Source: Pseudo-nitzschia pungens (lineage: Eukaryota; Bacillariophyta; Bacillariophyceae; Bacillariales; Bacillariaceae). Taken from it: a stretch of 64,000 bases of DNA. The stretch covers positions 682,001-746,000 of the forward strand of contig CM074769.1 in assembly GCA_037355855.1 (NCBI GenBank), read 5' to 3'. A program made the translations under genes and the position numbers. The notes under the pieces were generated by a model. That model made no database searches. It was not told where the DNA came from and saw nothing but the letters and a program-made list of their open reading frames with translations. Shown piece by piece: positions 33,919 through 46,038 of the stretch (its first letter is position 1; every line of letters starts with the position of its first letter).

Positions 33919-36900
33919 TTAGTTATTTAGGTACGAAACTATGCGCTGGGAAGCAATCTTGGCAGCTGCCTCTCCGTTCTTTGAAATTAGTTTGAGGGCT
34001 GAAGGAAAGTCAATAGCTTTGCGGGGAGCTTTTCCTGGTCTTGCGACCATGAAGACGCTATTCTTCAAATTTCGGACCTTAATTCCAACCTTAGCGAGTG
34101 CAGATTCGTCTTTGGAAAGTATCTGAGCCAGAATTTGTACGCACTGCGTCGTTGTGGCGTCCCAGAATGTCACAGCGTCTGGTTCAACAACAGTTTTCGG
34201 GTCGTATCTCCACTGAACTGTATTCACAAGCGATGATGACAAATTGGAGTCGTAGAGATGAGAAATGCAGTCCTTACCTTTTGCAGTCATCATCAAGGTC
34301 GTGATGTTGTAAGCAAGTTCTCCAGCATATGCTCGGTCATTCGACTTCGTTGATCTTGCAATACTATGGTTCTTCAGGAGTTTGGTGTACCTTTTAGACA
34401 CCTCCTTGAAAATAATTTCCTGTTTCGATTGTGGGAGAGAATCAAATATGGCGAGAACGCCCTCTATAGCTTGAACATGGTATAAATTCCGATTCCACCC
34501 AAAGTTCCCCGTGTCAGGCACCTTTGGCTCAGCAGAAATTGCTGTCTGAAGCAAGTCTCCAACCTTGTCGGCCGCAAGTTGGCCATCACCAGCTGAGTAA
34601 GGAGCAAGCTTTACGATGGCTCTCAGTGCTGCAAACTGCAGGTTGCTGTCCCGATTATTGGTAATGAGGGCTGAGGAAGCCTCGATGAATTGTGCATTCT
34701 CCAAGAGGGCACCACGGGCACTAGGGACGGGAGTCATTGCGGATAGGAACGAGAAGGCAGCACCAAGAAGTTTCGGGTTTTCGATCGACGTCAACATGGA
34801 CTTCGCTGAAGGTATTGCAGAGTTTTCACTCTCCTCGGGGTTCTCTTCTCCCAGTTTCTCTTCGTCTTCGTCATCACTTTCGCTTGACTTTTCGCCATCT
34901 GCTTCAGCTGAATCGCCGCTTTCAAATGAAATGATGTTGCTGATAATTTCTAGTGCCCTGTTTAATGAGTTCTGAAAATCGTGAGCCCCGGCGACGGAAG
35001 TTCTACCTTTGAATGATGACATACACAATTGCGAAAGAAGCTCAAATGCTGCTGTTTCCACTTTATTTCGGAGTGAGTCATCGTGTCTAAAATGCAGATG
35101 GTCTTTTTCGGGAGAAAATAGGGAAAGGATGGATGCATATGTATCGGCTTCAAGCAAAAGTGATGGGTCTTCCTTGCAGCCTTTCTGAAGTGCGAGAATA
35201 GCGGTTATTTCTCCCTCTCCGGCAATCATGGCAACCGCATGAAGGCCGCCAAGGGATCGAAGGCTTTGCAACGCGACATCGTGTTGTGCTATGGCACAAA
35301 GCATTGCTACATCTGGTGCCTCCATGATGTTTTCGTCCTCTTCTATTTCATATTGTTGGAGTTTGGCCCGTTCCAAAAATCTTGCAATCACCATCTTGCA
35401 GATTTTCTCTCCGAGACTTACTGCAATCGCTTCTGCTTCGCCTGGTGAAAGCTGTATGTTTTTGCTCTCCTCTTGATCGTTCGAAACCGCACAAAGTTCC
35501 ACCAGAGTCTGCATGAGTCCACTTGCTAGCTTGTTTGACGTCAATTCTTCTTCGTCGTCTGCAATCTGCTCTTCTTCACTCAGGCAAGCCGTTGCAAGTG
35601 CCGCTATGGCACTGCTTCTGACATCAAACTTCTCGACGGCATCTGTCAGCATTCCACTTTGGGCCAGCTTCTCTAGTGTTGTGGCAAGAAACCGTTGGAT
35701 TTCTTCAACTTCGATGAGTGTTTCGGTTGTCTTATCAATGTTGAGAAGATCAAAGAGCGACATGATAGCTTCCTTGCTTTCAACGAACAAGTGGAGGACC
35801 TCGTCTGGATCCGCTTCAACCATAATTTTGATAAGGCCGAAAGATAATTCTAGCAATGCAGGATCTTTCCAAACCGACAAGCACAAATGTGGTACGTTGA
35901 AATGGACAAGAAGACTGAGCATGTATGGGTCGACCTCGCTGTGACCAAGGATAGACTCTGTTGTCAGTTCGTCGAGCGATGTTTTGAGTGATTCCAGCAA
36001 GCGGTACCGAATCAATGGGCGGGTAAGGTTTTCATAGTCTCGCTTTCCGGGAGCACTTTTTGGGACAAAACCCACAAAGTCTTCGGTCAGTAATCGAAGA
36101 TAAATTGCAGACAACGTAGATGACGTCCGGATACATTCATTGACCTCCATAATTTTGTGAAGATCATGAAGAAGACAATACTTCCAAAATGATTCGCTCT
36201 TGTGAGATTCAATGGCACAAGCAAAGACAGATGTTGCGAACAGTATCGCTGCAGCAGCGTCGTAACTGTTGTCGAATCCTGCACATTTCTCTTCAACAAA
36301 AAGAAGAGGATCGCCATAAAGAGGAGGAATATCGATCATTTCTTCACCTATGCCTTCGTTGTCGTGTGATTTGATTTTCATTCCGGTTTTGGTCAGAAGA
36401 GTCGCGCACAGACTACGGACAAATCGTCCTTCCGAGGCAACCGCATCTAGAAAAGCAATAGCCCCCGGTGATTGAAGGATGACCGCAGTTTCCCCGTTAC
36501 CAGATGCTTCCACATCTCCCAGGGCATAGAGCAGAATTTCGAGCCCCAAAATAGTAGTGTGGCCCATGGTTTCAGACTGACAACTGGTTTGGTCGGTTGC
36601 GCTAAAGCCGATCGTTGAGCAAATGGACTGGAGTATATCACTCTGAAGAAGTTTACAGTGTCTTCGACTCTCTGGTCGTGCGATGAGAACATGGAGGACT
36701 TCCATACCCAAAGCTTGCATATTTTCGTCCAATTGCTGTCCTCGACTTCGGAGAGAATTATTGCTCTTCAACATTCGCCCTAGCGGTTCGGCGAGACCAG
36801 CTTCTGCCGCCGAAACCGCATGGGAAGGAACCTGTACAATCTGGAGTACGGCGCGCAATGCAGACGACTTTGTTTCAGGGAGAGAAACCTTGCTGTTGCC

Positions 36901-39900
36901 CGGTTCACAGCTGCTGTGAAGATATGCCACGATCGAGGGAAGGGCATCCGTGGAGATGGAACTCCAGAGAGCAGCGTTCTTGCTCAACGATTCCAACGCG
37001 TTGATACATTCAGACTTGAGAGCTTCCTGGGTTTCGATCTGCTCCACACTCGCATCTGGGTTGATGGGAAGGGTCAGGACATTGGTGGCTACCTTGATCG
37101 CGTCACGGACGGATTGTACACCACCGCGCGTTCCTGCTGCTACGTAGGGACCGCAGAATCGAACCAAGGCGAGAGCAGCCGAAAATTTGTAGAGGTCTCC
37201 CCGCGCCAGAGAAGCCCGGAGCAAATCACTGACCGGAACAAGGAGTCCGCTCAGTGCCAGTTTCGAGTGTTGTTCCTCGCTTCCGTTTTGAGCAATGGCA
37301 AGCGCCAGCCGAAGCGAAGCAGTAACGGAACCTTCCCCAAATCCACCGACCAAAATGGTGGGCAGCAATGCGGGTCCACTCCGTCCGCCTCGAATGACAA
37401 CGTCGCAAGCAACCTTGCAAACTTCCTTTCTTCGTGATTCAAATTCGTCTGCTCTCATTGCAAGCATTGCGTCGCCCTTGATCATGGTTCCGTCTCCTCC
37501 CCCAGGAGCAATGGCAGATCCGCACATGCTGCCTGTAGCAAGAATGGAACACTCAACGAGATCTAGCAGAGCAGCCTGGTAATGAGGACCACGACTGGTT
37601 CCTCCCACCAGCATTTTGTGTGCTTCGACCAAAGACTTTTGCAGCACCGTTAGCACGGCTTCCATAATGTTTCGCGGACCTTTTCGGACCATTCGTTGGG
37701 ATTGGTCATCGTCGCAGGCATCCATGAGACGTCGCATTCCGATCGCCGTCTCGTCGGTCATCGCGATTCCGAACAAGCAGCACACCAATCGGCATGCAGC
37801 AGATCGTGCCTTCATGCCGCCCGAAGACTTGTCACGAGATTCCCAATCCATTTTGGAATTCATGACCCGGAACAAGTATGTAATCGTTCCGGCATCGAGA
37901 GCTTCGATCAAGCGATCCAGCAGTTCGGAGGATGCGCCGGACGGGTGCTGCCATGCAAACATGAGCACCGCCGAGGCCGCTTCCAACATACCCAAGCAAC
38001 GGGGGGCAGTATCTCCCCGAAGAGTGGAGGGTGCCGTCATGCTTTCGTCGTTGGCTGCCAGCACAAGCGACGAAAGAACCTGTCGGGAGTGCAATTCCAT
38101 GATCGCCTCCGCGGAGCACAACGTCAAGGATCCCAGAATAATTCCGGCCGATTCTCTGATTCTTGCGGCCGGGGTGTCGTTTGCCGATCCAAGTGATTGC
38201 ATAGACGACGATTTCAACACGTCGAGCGCCACATCGATGAGTCCCTCATCGTTGAGAGAGGAAATGGCGCGTGTCAGGGGCGCGGGAGCTTTGTTCCGTT
38301 CCATCCCTTCCTCGTATTTCCCCCCGGCCCAGGATTTTCCCATTTCTCCCACTGCCAGTACCGTTGCGGCCAGTGTCTCCATGGCAGTCTTTCTCAGCTC
38401 GGCGGGGCGGCTCATCCGCCCGTTCTCTCGCACGAGGGATTCCAGTGCCGGCAAACAGCTTTCGGTAGCAATCTCGATCGCTGCCTCGCGGCATGCTCCC
38501 AGACCCGAAGAATCGTTGCGACAATCGTACTGACTGGGCAGGGTAGCACATCCCAGTGGGTCGGAAAGGAGCGGCAAAACGAGAGACGCCAAGAAATTGC
38601 AGCCCATGCTCGCGACGGAATTGTCGGCGGACAACAACAACTGCGAGACGGATGAACCGCAGCCTCCGCCGGCGGTAATGGCTCGCACGATTTCCCCGTC
38701 TTTTTTGTCGGTCCGTCCCGCGGCACCACCGGTCATTTCATACAGTGATGCAAAGGCCTCGTCGATAGCCCGTGTTGCCGAAAGCGTTGCTCCCAGCGCA
38801 GCCGTCGCGTGGGCCCGGGTATCGGAATCGTCGGCTCCAATGAGGCTGCACAAAATCATGATTCCACCGGTGGACACCATTTGGTCAAGGAGGGATTCAG
38901 TAGTTGAGAGACACGTTCATTTCTCCGGCGGCCAAATGAGAGGCCACCTCGTTCACCGCCAGGCACGACCGACGCTGGTCTTCCACAATCAGATTGCGGA
39001 CCGTGGCAGCCGACCACCGCTGCAGGTTTGGATTCTTGCTGTTGGAGGCATGATCCAACACATTGCGCAGGGCACGCTGAATGTCCAGGGAATTCAAATC
39101 TCCGAGCTCGTCATCGTCGTCGCTATCGGTGCTGTCCCTGCTTCTGGTGCTGCTCATTCGTTTCGACATGAGCTGGGAATGCTTTTGCATCAGCGTCGAT
39201 AAGACTTGCGCATCGGTAAGGTAAAACATAGCCTGGGCGGCCTGTTCCTGTACAAAGAGTATTCTGCGCTCGGATCCAGGACCGTTCCAGAATCTTCAGG
39301 ATTCTATTCAGGGTTGTTTCACCACCGTACAAATAGACGGCATGTGCAAAGTCGTTCTTCCCGACCATAGAGCCCATGGTGAGCAAGCTGGCCAGAGCCC
39401 GAATGGCTCGGTCCGCAGTGTCCTTTCTCGTATTCAGGTGCTTGACGATGCAGGGCACCAAGACCTTCGGCGGGATCGTCACCTTTTCTTCGAATCCGTC
39501 CGTGTTGTGCACCATCTGGTTCAGATCGGACGTCAGAGCGGCCAGTGCCGCGTTCACGTTCGAGGACGTCGCAACGCCATCGGTGTCGTCGGCCCCGGGC
39601 TTGTCGGGATCGTAGAGCGTCAGCGGCGTCAGGTACCGACGCATCGAAAAGAAATTTCCCTGCTGGACGTCCTCGTTGCAAAAATCGCAAATGCGCACGG
39701 GCTTTTCGAATTCGACACCCGGAAGCGGGAGTTCCACCCGGTGCGAGCTGCAGGCGTCGCAAAAGACGTCCCCGCACAATCGGCAGTGGTGGCGGCGCTT
39801 GCTGAGGGTAAAGAGGGCACCGCAATGGGGACATTCCAACCGGTATTTGTCCGCTACCTTTTTGACCGAAAAATCGAGGGAAGGCATCGAACCGGAAAAG

Positions 39901-40400
39901 TCAACGTCGGCAGAAGCCCCCGTGTGCGAGTGCTGATAGTAAGCTGCCTCTTCGGAATACGTCCGCTGGACACGGGTCTGGGGTGTTCCGTTGCTGTAGT
40001 GGCTGCTGCTGTTTCCACCCACGCTTCCCGTGGCTCTCAAAATCCGTGCCATGGCTGCCGAAGTGGTTGTGCCGGGGGCACTGCTGGAAGCCGGCGCGTA
40101 CGAAATCGCTGCGGCCTTCTTTTCTGCCTTGGGACGCGTCCACTGAGTGATCTTGCGTTCGTGATCAACGTAAAAGGGTTTTCCCGTGGTCGGATCGTGC
40201 ATGGTCTCCCAATTCGAGGGGAGTGGTTCCTCGTCTTCGTCATCGTCTTCGGTTGCGCCAATGGAGGGAAATTGCGGAGCCGGACTGGGCTCTTCGACCC
40301 ACCCTTCGGGAGGGTTCCATTGAGTCTTGCGAGTAATGTGATTTGCGTAGAACACCCGACCACTCTTGGGATCGACGCTCTTCACCCAACCGTTGTTCAT
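33919..40400 (-). CDS. WW-WW-FYVE-armadillo repeat protein
   Basis: A large (2,160 codon) protein read from ATG 40400. In order: WW1 (residues 4-34, GWVKSVDPKSGRVFYANH, TQWNPP); WW2 (about 62-92, NWETMHDPTTGKPFYVDHE, TQWTRP); FYVE zinc finger (about 170-235, CPHCGALF, RRHHCRLCGDVFC, CDFC); armadillo/HEAT repeats to the end (VQEQAAQAMFYLTD, DIQRALRNVLDHASNSKNPN, WSAATVRNLI). The FYVE finger has the RRHHCR phosphoinositide signature but no clear WxxD before it, so PI3P binding at endosomes is likely but not certain. Two +1 breaks: about 39255 (CTTTGTA, TTT run) and about 38895-38905 (TACTGAATC). With both skipped the codon count is whole. The remaining 1,653-residue stretch is unbroken and ends 56 bp from the SAS10 stop. 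I know no named orthologue. Confidence 0.85.
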
Positions 40401-41207
40401 GGTGGTGATTGATTCAGTATCGATGAGGCTGCTTGATGATTCTCTGGGGTTGTCTTATCGTATTTCTTGTGTTTTTTAATGTTTGCTTCAGTGTTCGGAA
40501 GCTGTTCGTTTGTCTTGGATCCTGGATTCGGTGTTGTTTGCCAGCGTGACGGAACTAAGAATAGAATCAAGAACTTGCTTCACGGGTAATTACGGGTACT
40601 GGAAGGAGTAAGGTACTCGTAGCGCATTCCTTGTAGAGAGCCTTGAAGTGACGAGTGACACAACTGGCAGCAATCAAAAAAGAAGACTGAAAACTTCTTT
40701 GTCGTTCTCTCGTCAAGTCGTGTCCAATTTTCGTCCAACGGACGAATTGGCTCTTTTTTCTTGTGAGATGACTTCTTTTTCCGGGAATTTGGATTTTTTT
40801 TGGATTTAATGTACGTACTTGGACTCATTCGACTTGAGACATGACAGAAGCCGGTAGTTATCATACGGTACGTAAGAGTCTTACGTACGATTCTAGAACT
40901 GAGGGGGATCGAGGGCCTTTCTGAAAAAAAATCAAATTTTGATAATTTTTGATTTTTTGATAAACCGTCAACCGTGAAACGTGATGCTGATGTGTGGGGA
41001 GTGAGGACTAAAACCTTACGAGTTCGTGCCGATCAACTCTAGTCAAAATGGATCCGAACAACATCAAACGTTGACCTGCCACTGATCAACACCGCAAAGT
41101 CCTATTGGAGCCGAGAAACATTTCCATTTGCTTCAGGAAGTGTTTTACGAAAGCAGGTATTTTGAGATACTGCATCCGAAGCCAAGACAAACGAAATTTC
41201 GACAAGA
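40401..41207. other. Divergent spacer between FYVE-ARM and MOSC genes
   Basis: 807 bp, AT-rich, with an A/T-rich hairpin-prone stretch at about 40925-40965 and GTACGTAAGAGTCTTACGTA inverted repeat at about 40870-40890. No gene seen. Confidence 0.5.
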
Positions 41208-42353
41208 ATGTCTTTCGTTTTTGTTCTTGTCGCTCTGCTCTCGTCATCGCCCACAGCCACGTCCTTCGCACCAAACAGTATTCGTCCGCCGAATCCGCCT
41301 GCCACGGATCGATATCCTTCGTTTCACAGCACGATCGTGTCGATGTCTCCTTCCGCGGAAGACCAAAACGAGCAGGTCGTCATTACAGATTTGGCGAGGT
41401 ATGCGATCAAAGGATTCTCTGGCGATATGCTGGAGTCCGTGCTTGTACCGAGGGGTGGGGTCCAAACGTTTCCGGACGACCGACGCTACGCGCTGTTGAA
41501 ACAAAAGAACGAGGAGAAGTTTGATGCAGAAAACCCGGAATGGTTGCACAAGGAAAACTTTTTGTGCGCGTTCTCGGCGCCGGAACTCATGGCGAGCTTT
41601 CGAAGCAACTACGAGATTTTGGAGGACTCCGATGGTGGGGAGAGTGGCGGTGGAGGCACAAAAAGGCTTTTGACTTTGTACCGCCGAAGTGGCAAAGACG
41701 GTGCTGCTGCTGCTCTTGCTGCGAACGAGCCAGTCCTCGGACCGATCGACCTGAATCTCCGGTCCGGAAGAAACGAATTGGCCACCTTCTTCTCGTACGA
41801 GTCCGATGAAAATCTGGTCTGCGTCACCAAAGAGACCGATGACAAAGTCAACACGTTCCAGTTCGGAAACACGAGGGCGGGGGTCAAGAACAACCCCGGG
41901 GGCGACACGCGCACCGTGCACATCGTCAACCGAGCAACGGTCCGCGAATTGTCCGGCAGGATTGGTTTGCCCCTGAACCCGATGAGGTTTCGTCCGAACA
42001 TCGTCATCGATGGATTGGCCCCGTGGGAAGAATTCGAATGGGTCGGGCGCACGCTGCGGGTAGTTCCCAAGAACAGCCGCAGCGGCGACGGCGATGGCGC
42101 TTCGGGTGCGGGCGAGACCCTCGCGCTGAAGGTCCTCACGAAGACGGTCCGGTGCGAGGGCATTGGTATCGATCCCCTCGATCCAATCACCGGGAAACTC
42201 GACATGCCCAAGCTGTTGAGCGAGCATTACCCCGAACACGGTCCGTATCTGGGAGTTTACGCCAGTCTGGAGGTCGTGGGTTGTTCCGGCAGCAGAGATT
42301 CCAGTGATGGAGGCAAACTGCTGTCGGTCGGAGATAGCTTGGAATTGCTATAG
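41208..42353 (+). CDS. MOSC-domain protein, probably plastid-targeted
   Basis: 381 residues, single exon. The MOSC (molybdenum cofactor sulfurase C-terminal) fold carries sulfur or molybdopterin chemistry, as in mARC-type and YiiM-type proteins. Seen: signal peptide (FVFVLVALLSSSP) then TSFAPN, an ASAFAP-like plastid motif. The N-terminal beta-barrel (DLARYAIKGFSGDMLESV, DDRRYALLK) and the MOSC core (VNRATVRELSGRIGLPLNP, MRFRPNIVIDGLAPWEEFEW, TVRCEGIGIDP) follow. The C in TVRCEGIGID corresponds to the conserved Cys of mARC/MOSC proteins that ligands the cofactor. Substrate unknown. Confidence 0.9.
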   Translation: MSFVFVLVALLSSSPTATSFAPNSIRPPNPPATDRYPSFHSTIVSMSPSAEDQNEQVVITDLARYAIKGFSGDMLESVLVPRGGVQTFPDDRRYALLKQKNEEKFDAENPEWLHKENFLCAFSAPELMASFRSNYEILEDSDGGESGGGGTKRLLTLYRRSGKDGAAAALAANEPVLGPIDLNLRSGRNELATFFSYESDENLVCVTKETDDKVNTFQFGNTRAGVKNNPGGDTRTVHIVNRATVRELSGRIGLPLNPMRFRPNIVIDGLAPWEEFEWVGRTLRVVPKNSRSGDGDGASGAGETLALKVLTKTVRCEGIGIDPLDPITGKLDMPKLLSEHYPEHGPYLGVYASLEVVGCSGSRDSSDGGKLLSVGDSLELL

Positions 42354-43705
42354 CGAGCTTGTCTTGCAATAAATGTCGGGGAGCAAAACGCAATGACAGC
42401 AAACAAGAACAGCTAAACTTGGGAGATGATAACATAATGACTATTCATCGCTATATACCAGACCCTTCGTTTCTTTCGTTTCATTAGAAGATCATCCCGG
42501 TTTCATCAAATCGCGTTCCTTTCGTGTCAAACATAAAATCGATCTCCTCATCCGAGACAAGTTTGAAGAACAACTTTCTGCAAAACAATCAATCAACGGA
42601 GTCTCCGTCCGCTGTGATACCTGCCTGTGCCATCATTCACTACTTATATTTATGGCCCGTCTGTTAACGAAGTCGAAGCAGCAGTGACAAAGAGGAGCAA
42701 AGTTTCGTACTCGTGGGTCCTTCTTGCATGCCTATCAACAAAATGCTGACCAAAGGTGTCTCTGCAACCAACACGGAACCATGGACAAGACTGCATCATT
42801 GGCAACTAATAATATACACCACGTGGGTAGTACACGTAATGCGGAAAATCCAATTCACAAACTAGTAGCAACCCAGCCTGAGGAAGTGTGCCAGGTGGCG
42901 ACATCACGATTCTCAATCCTTGGGTCAGTGGCAGATGACTCCATGCAATGCAGCAGTTTATTTGTGCTGCCAATGAAGAATATTACAAGTAAGGCGTTGG
43001 GGAAAAGGTTGAGACTATCGTGTTGCATCTATTTTTTAAAGATCACGAAAAGAGTATGATGCTTGTAGCAACCTACTATTGCTGATGCCTGACTTCTTGT
43101 AGTTATAGGTCAGAACAAAACAACTTCTTTGTTCACCCTTCATGGTCTTTCGAAAGACGAGATAAATTCATATTTCAGGCTGTCAGGCATCCGGCGGAGT
43201 ACAAAGAACTCTTTGTTGTGGCGGCTTCTTCGATGCAGGAGGGAAACTATTCAAGGAGGCAGTGCTCCACAGCCAAAACGTCTGAATCTATGACGAACTA
43301 CAAGGTGAGCAAAGTAGTTGGAACCCATGAGAATCTCAACAAGAAGAACTCTATTAGTACGAAGTATTTTAAAAAATTATTACCGTAAGGTTTACGTGCG
43401 GTTCCAACAACTTGACGGCAGAGGAACAGGATGTTCCAAGAAGAACTCGTGAGATTTGATTTGTGCAATTTAGCGCGCGCCAAAAAAGGTGCCTGGCAAT
43501 GAAAATCATGTTTGGTGCTCTCCTTTTCAGCTGCCCGTTACTCTCGAAGATACACAGGGAGCGTCCCTCACGAGTCCTCCAATCGATCATCGATGATGAT
43601 GTACTGCATGGTATCATCATTTTGTTGATTGCTGTCGTTATACAAATAGAAACGAGCAAGGAACAAAACCAAATTGCGATCGAGGATCGTTTTCGTGCCG
43701 CATAG
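42354..43705. other. Intergenic before the deaminase gene
   Basis: One frame at 42724-43059 (111 codons, inner ATG 42781) is the only candidate small gene. It has no motif and I do not support it. A GTAAGGTTTACG motif occurs at about 43384. Confidence 0.4.
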
Positions 43706-45075
43706 ATGAACATGACAGAAGAGACGACTTCCGACCTTCGCCATTTCCCAAAGATCGAGCTCCATGCTCATCTGAATGGAAGCATTCGCGAGGCTACTCT
43801 TTTTGATCTTGCTAAGGAACGCGGTATCCAACTGAATGAGAACTTTTTCAACACCGATTCATCGGGTGATCCCGAGGCGCTGGGTGAGAGTATCGATGGA
43901 CCGGCTATGATATACGACAAACGCCATCGATCTCTTGCCGAATGTTTCGATATATTTGCGGAGATCGGCAAGGTCATCGTGGATTTAGATGCGATTCAAA
44001 GAATCACGAGGGAAGCCCTCGAAGATTTTGCCAAAGAGAGTGTGGCTTATTTGGAGTTGCGATCCACGCCCAAGCGATTGCTACCGACACGCCGTCCGTG
44101 CGACGAGGCGTTCTCGCTGGCGTCCGTGCCAGTCGAAGAACTTGCAACGAAACGTCGGTACTGTGAAGTAGTCGTCAACACCCTGATTGAGTTTCGAAAG
44201 GAAGAGGAAGAACGCTACGCGAAAGAATTGGAACAAGCTCGGAAATCCGAGGGAGCGTCGAAACACCCTCGTCTTCCAATGATCGCAACTTTCATTGTGA
44301 GCGTTGATCGATCCAATCCTGTCGACCAGGGATTCGAAAACATTGATTTGGCCATCGAGCTTGCAAAGGAACATCCGGGTTTAGTGGTCGGTGTGGATCT
44401 CGGGGGAAATCCTCTCAAACGCAACTTTGTAGACTTTCGAGATTGCTTTGAAAGGGCTCGCCGGAGCGGATTGTTGTCGGTAACTCTGCACCATGCCGAA
44501 GTGCCCTGCAGTGATGACGACCAAGACAGTGTAGCCTATCGGGACGCATTATCGATTCTCGATTTCAAACCCACGAGACTTGGCCATGCTCTGAGATTGC
44601 CGCCGAGCTTACAAGAGAAACTGATCCAACTGGAAATTCCGGTAGAAACGTGTCCCACAAGTAATGTCATGACCACGGAACTAGTCGAGAGAAGCTCGGG
44701 TGGGAGTCTAGTCGAAGGAGTTAAGCGCCATCCTCAATTTCAGCAGTGGCTTGAACACAAGCATCCCATCTGCATCTGCACCGACGATCCGGGCGTTTTC
44801 AATACAAACGCAACTCAGGAATTCATTTTATGTAAGAAAACAATCGATTGTATTCCGCCAACTCCCACAGCACTTTTTCGAACCGATCGCTCAACCATTC
44901 TTTGATTCTATTGCCATCTGCTTCTGATCAATACAATAAAGTGCAAGAAGCATTTGCTCTGAAAAGCAAAGATTTCGAAGAGATCGTTATCAATGCAGTT
45001 GATTACACATTCACTGATCAAGAGACCAAGGCAGTTCTCAAAAATAGAATATTAACCAAACTATCAGCAATGTGA
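43706..45075 (+). CDS. ADAL: N6-methyl-AMP deaminase (adenosine deaminase-like, MAPDA/ADAL)
   Basis: Zinc hydrolase of the adenosine deaminase superfamily; ADAL/MAPDA enzymes convert N6-methyl-AMP to IMP in the cytosol and so clear nucleotides from modified RNA/DNA. Exons 43706-44831 and 44942-45075, 110-bp intron (GTAAGA...AATAAAG, phase 1), 419 residues. Seen: metal-binding PKIELHAHLNGSIR (HxH, residue about 19), AYLELRSTP, VVGVDLGGNP, catalytic VTLHHAE, ETCPTSN and ICICTDDPGVF (second metal Asp). The splice adds the family's C-terminal helices (EEIVINAVDYTFTD). The LHAHLNGS motif favours ADAL over true adenosine deaminase. Confidence 0.95.
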
Positions 45076-46038
45076 TGTGTAAAGCTGCCAGTTCAGGAAC
45101 ACGAGTTCAAGCTAGGGTGAGACAAATTCCTTGAATTGTACCTAGGAAGCATTCCAAAGATTATGAATACAAAATCGATCTCTGTTGCTCAATTTCACGA
45201 GATGTGAGTTCGAAGCGTACTCATTCCGATGAAGACAATGAACAATATCAACACTTCATAATGTTCCCATGGATAACATGATAGAAAGCTCTGTTTTGAA
45301 AATTCAACTGAAAGATACCAGATGACGTATCAATATTAATGATACTAATAATAGTCGTCAGAAATGGTGTGGTGTACGGTACGATGAATAGTGGATACAT
45401 TTTCAGGATGCTCTTTCCTTGCCCTCTGTCAAGAAGCAAGAATGCATCGCGAAGAAGAATTGGCACTATTTCCTTTTACTATTAATGAGGATAAAGCTTC
45501 GCCATGAATGCAATTTTGCCGATGCAAACTATTGAGAGAGAGAAGGTTCATTAAGAGCTTTCCAAGCATCAGCCAAAGGTATTTTTCATGGCATCAGCCG
45601 TAATTAGTTGCTGAAAACAAATGAGTCGCAAGTGTGGTCAAGTCATGAATGTGTCGTCATTCTGATGGCTCGACGCGAAAAACCACCACCAATCGGCACC
45701 ATCAACTACGAAAATGAAAATTCATCGAACAGGAGGGAATTTCGTTGCGTTAACTAATTACGTTGTCTTCCCTTCTCCAACAATGGAAAAGTGCTGCTGG
45801 AACGCTTTTTCTGTCGAGCATGAGGAACGAAAGTCGGGGACGTCGGAAATTGTCATCTCTCAAAGTATTTTCTACGGCACTTCAACCTCCTTCGGCAGCA
45901 GTTGGCCATTGAGCTCTTTTTAAAACAAAATTTGCTACTACGATTACTTTATTGATTGAGCTTCTCTTCACATTGCTTCATCTACTCTGATAGAATAATT
46001 CGTGGCACTCACCTGAAACGACAATTGCATCTTCGAAG
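45076..46038. other. Intergenic
   Basis: 963 bp between two + strand genes. The short frame 45714-45923 has no protein-like features. Nothing else seen. Confidence 0.5.

Noticed and set aside
42724..43059. 111-codon + frame before the deaminase gene
   Set aside because: No motif, unbalanced composition and no splice-compatible continuation found.
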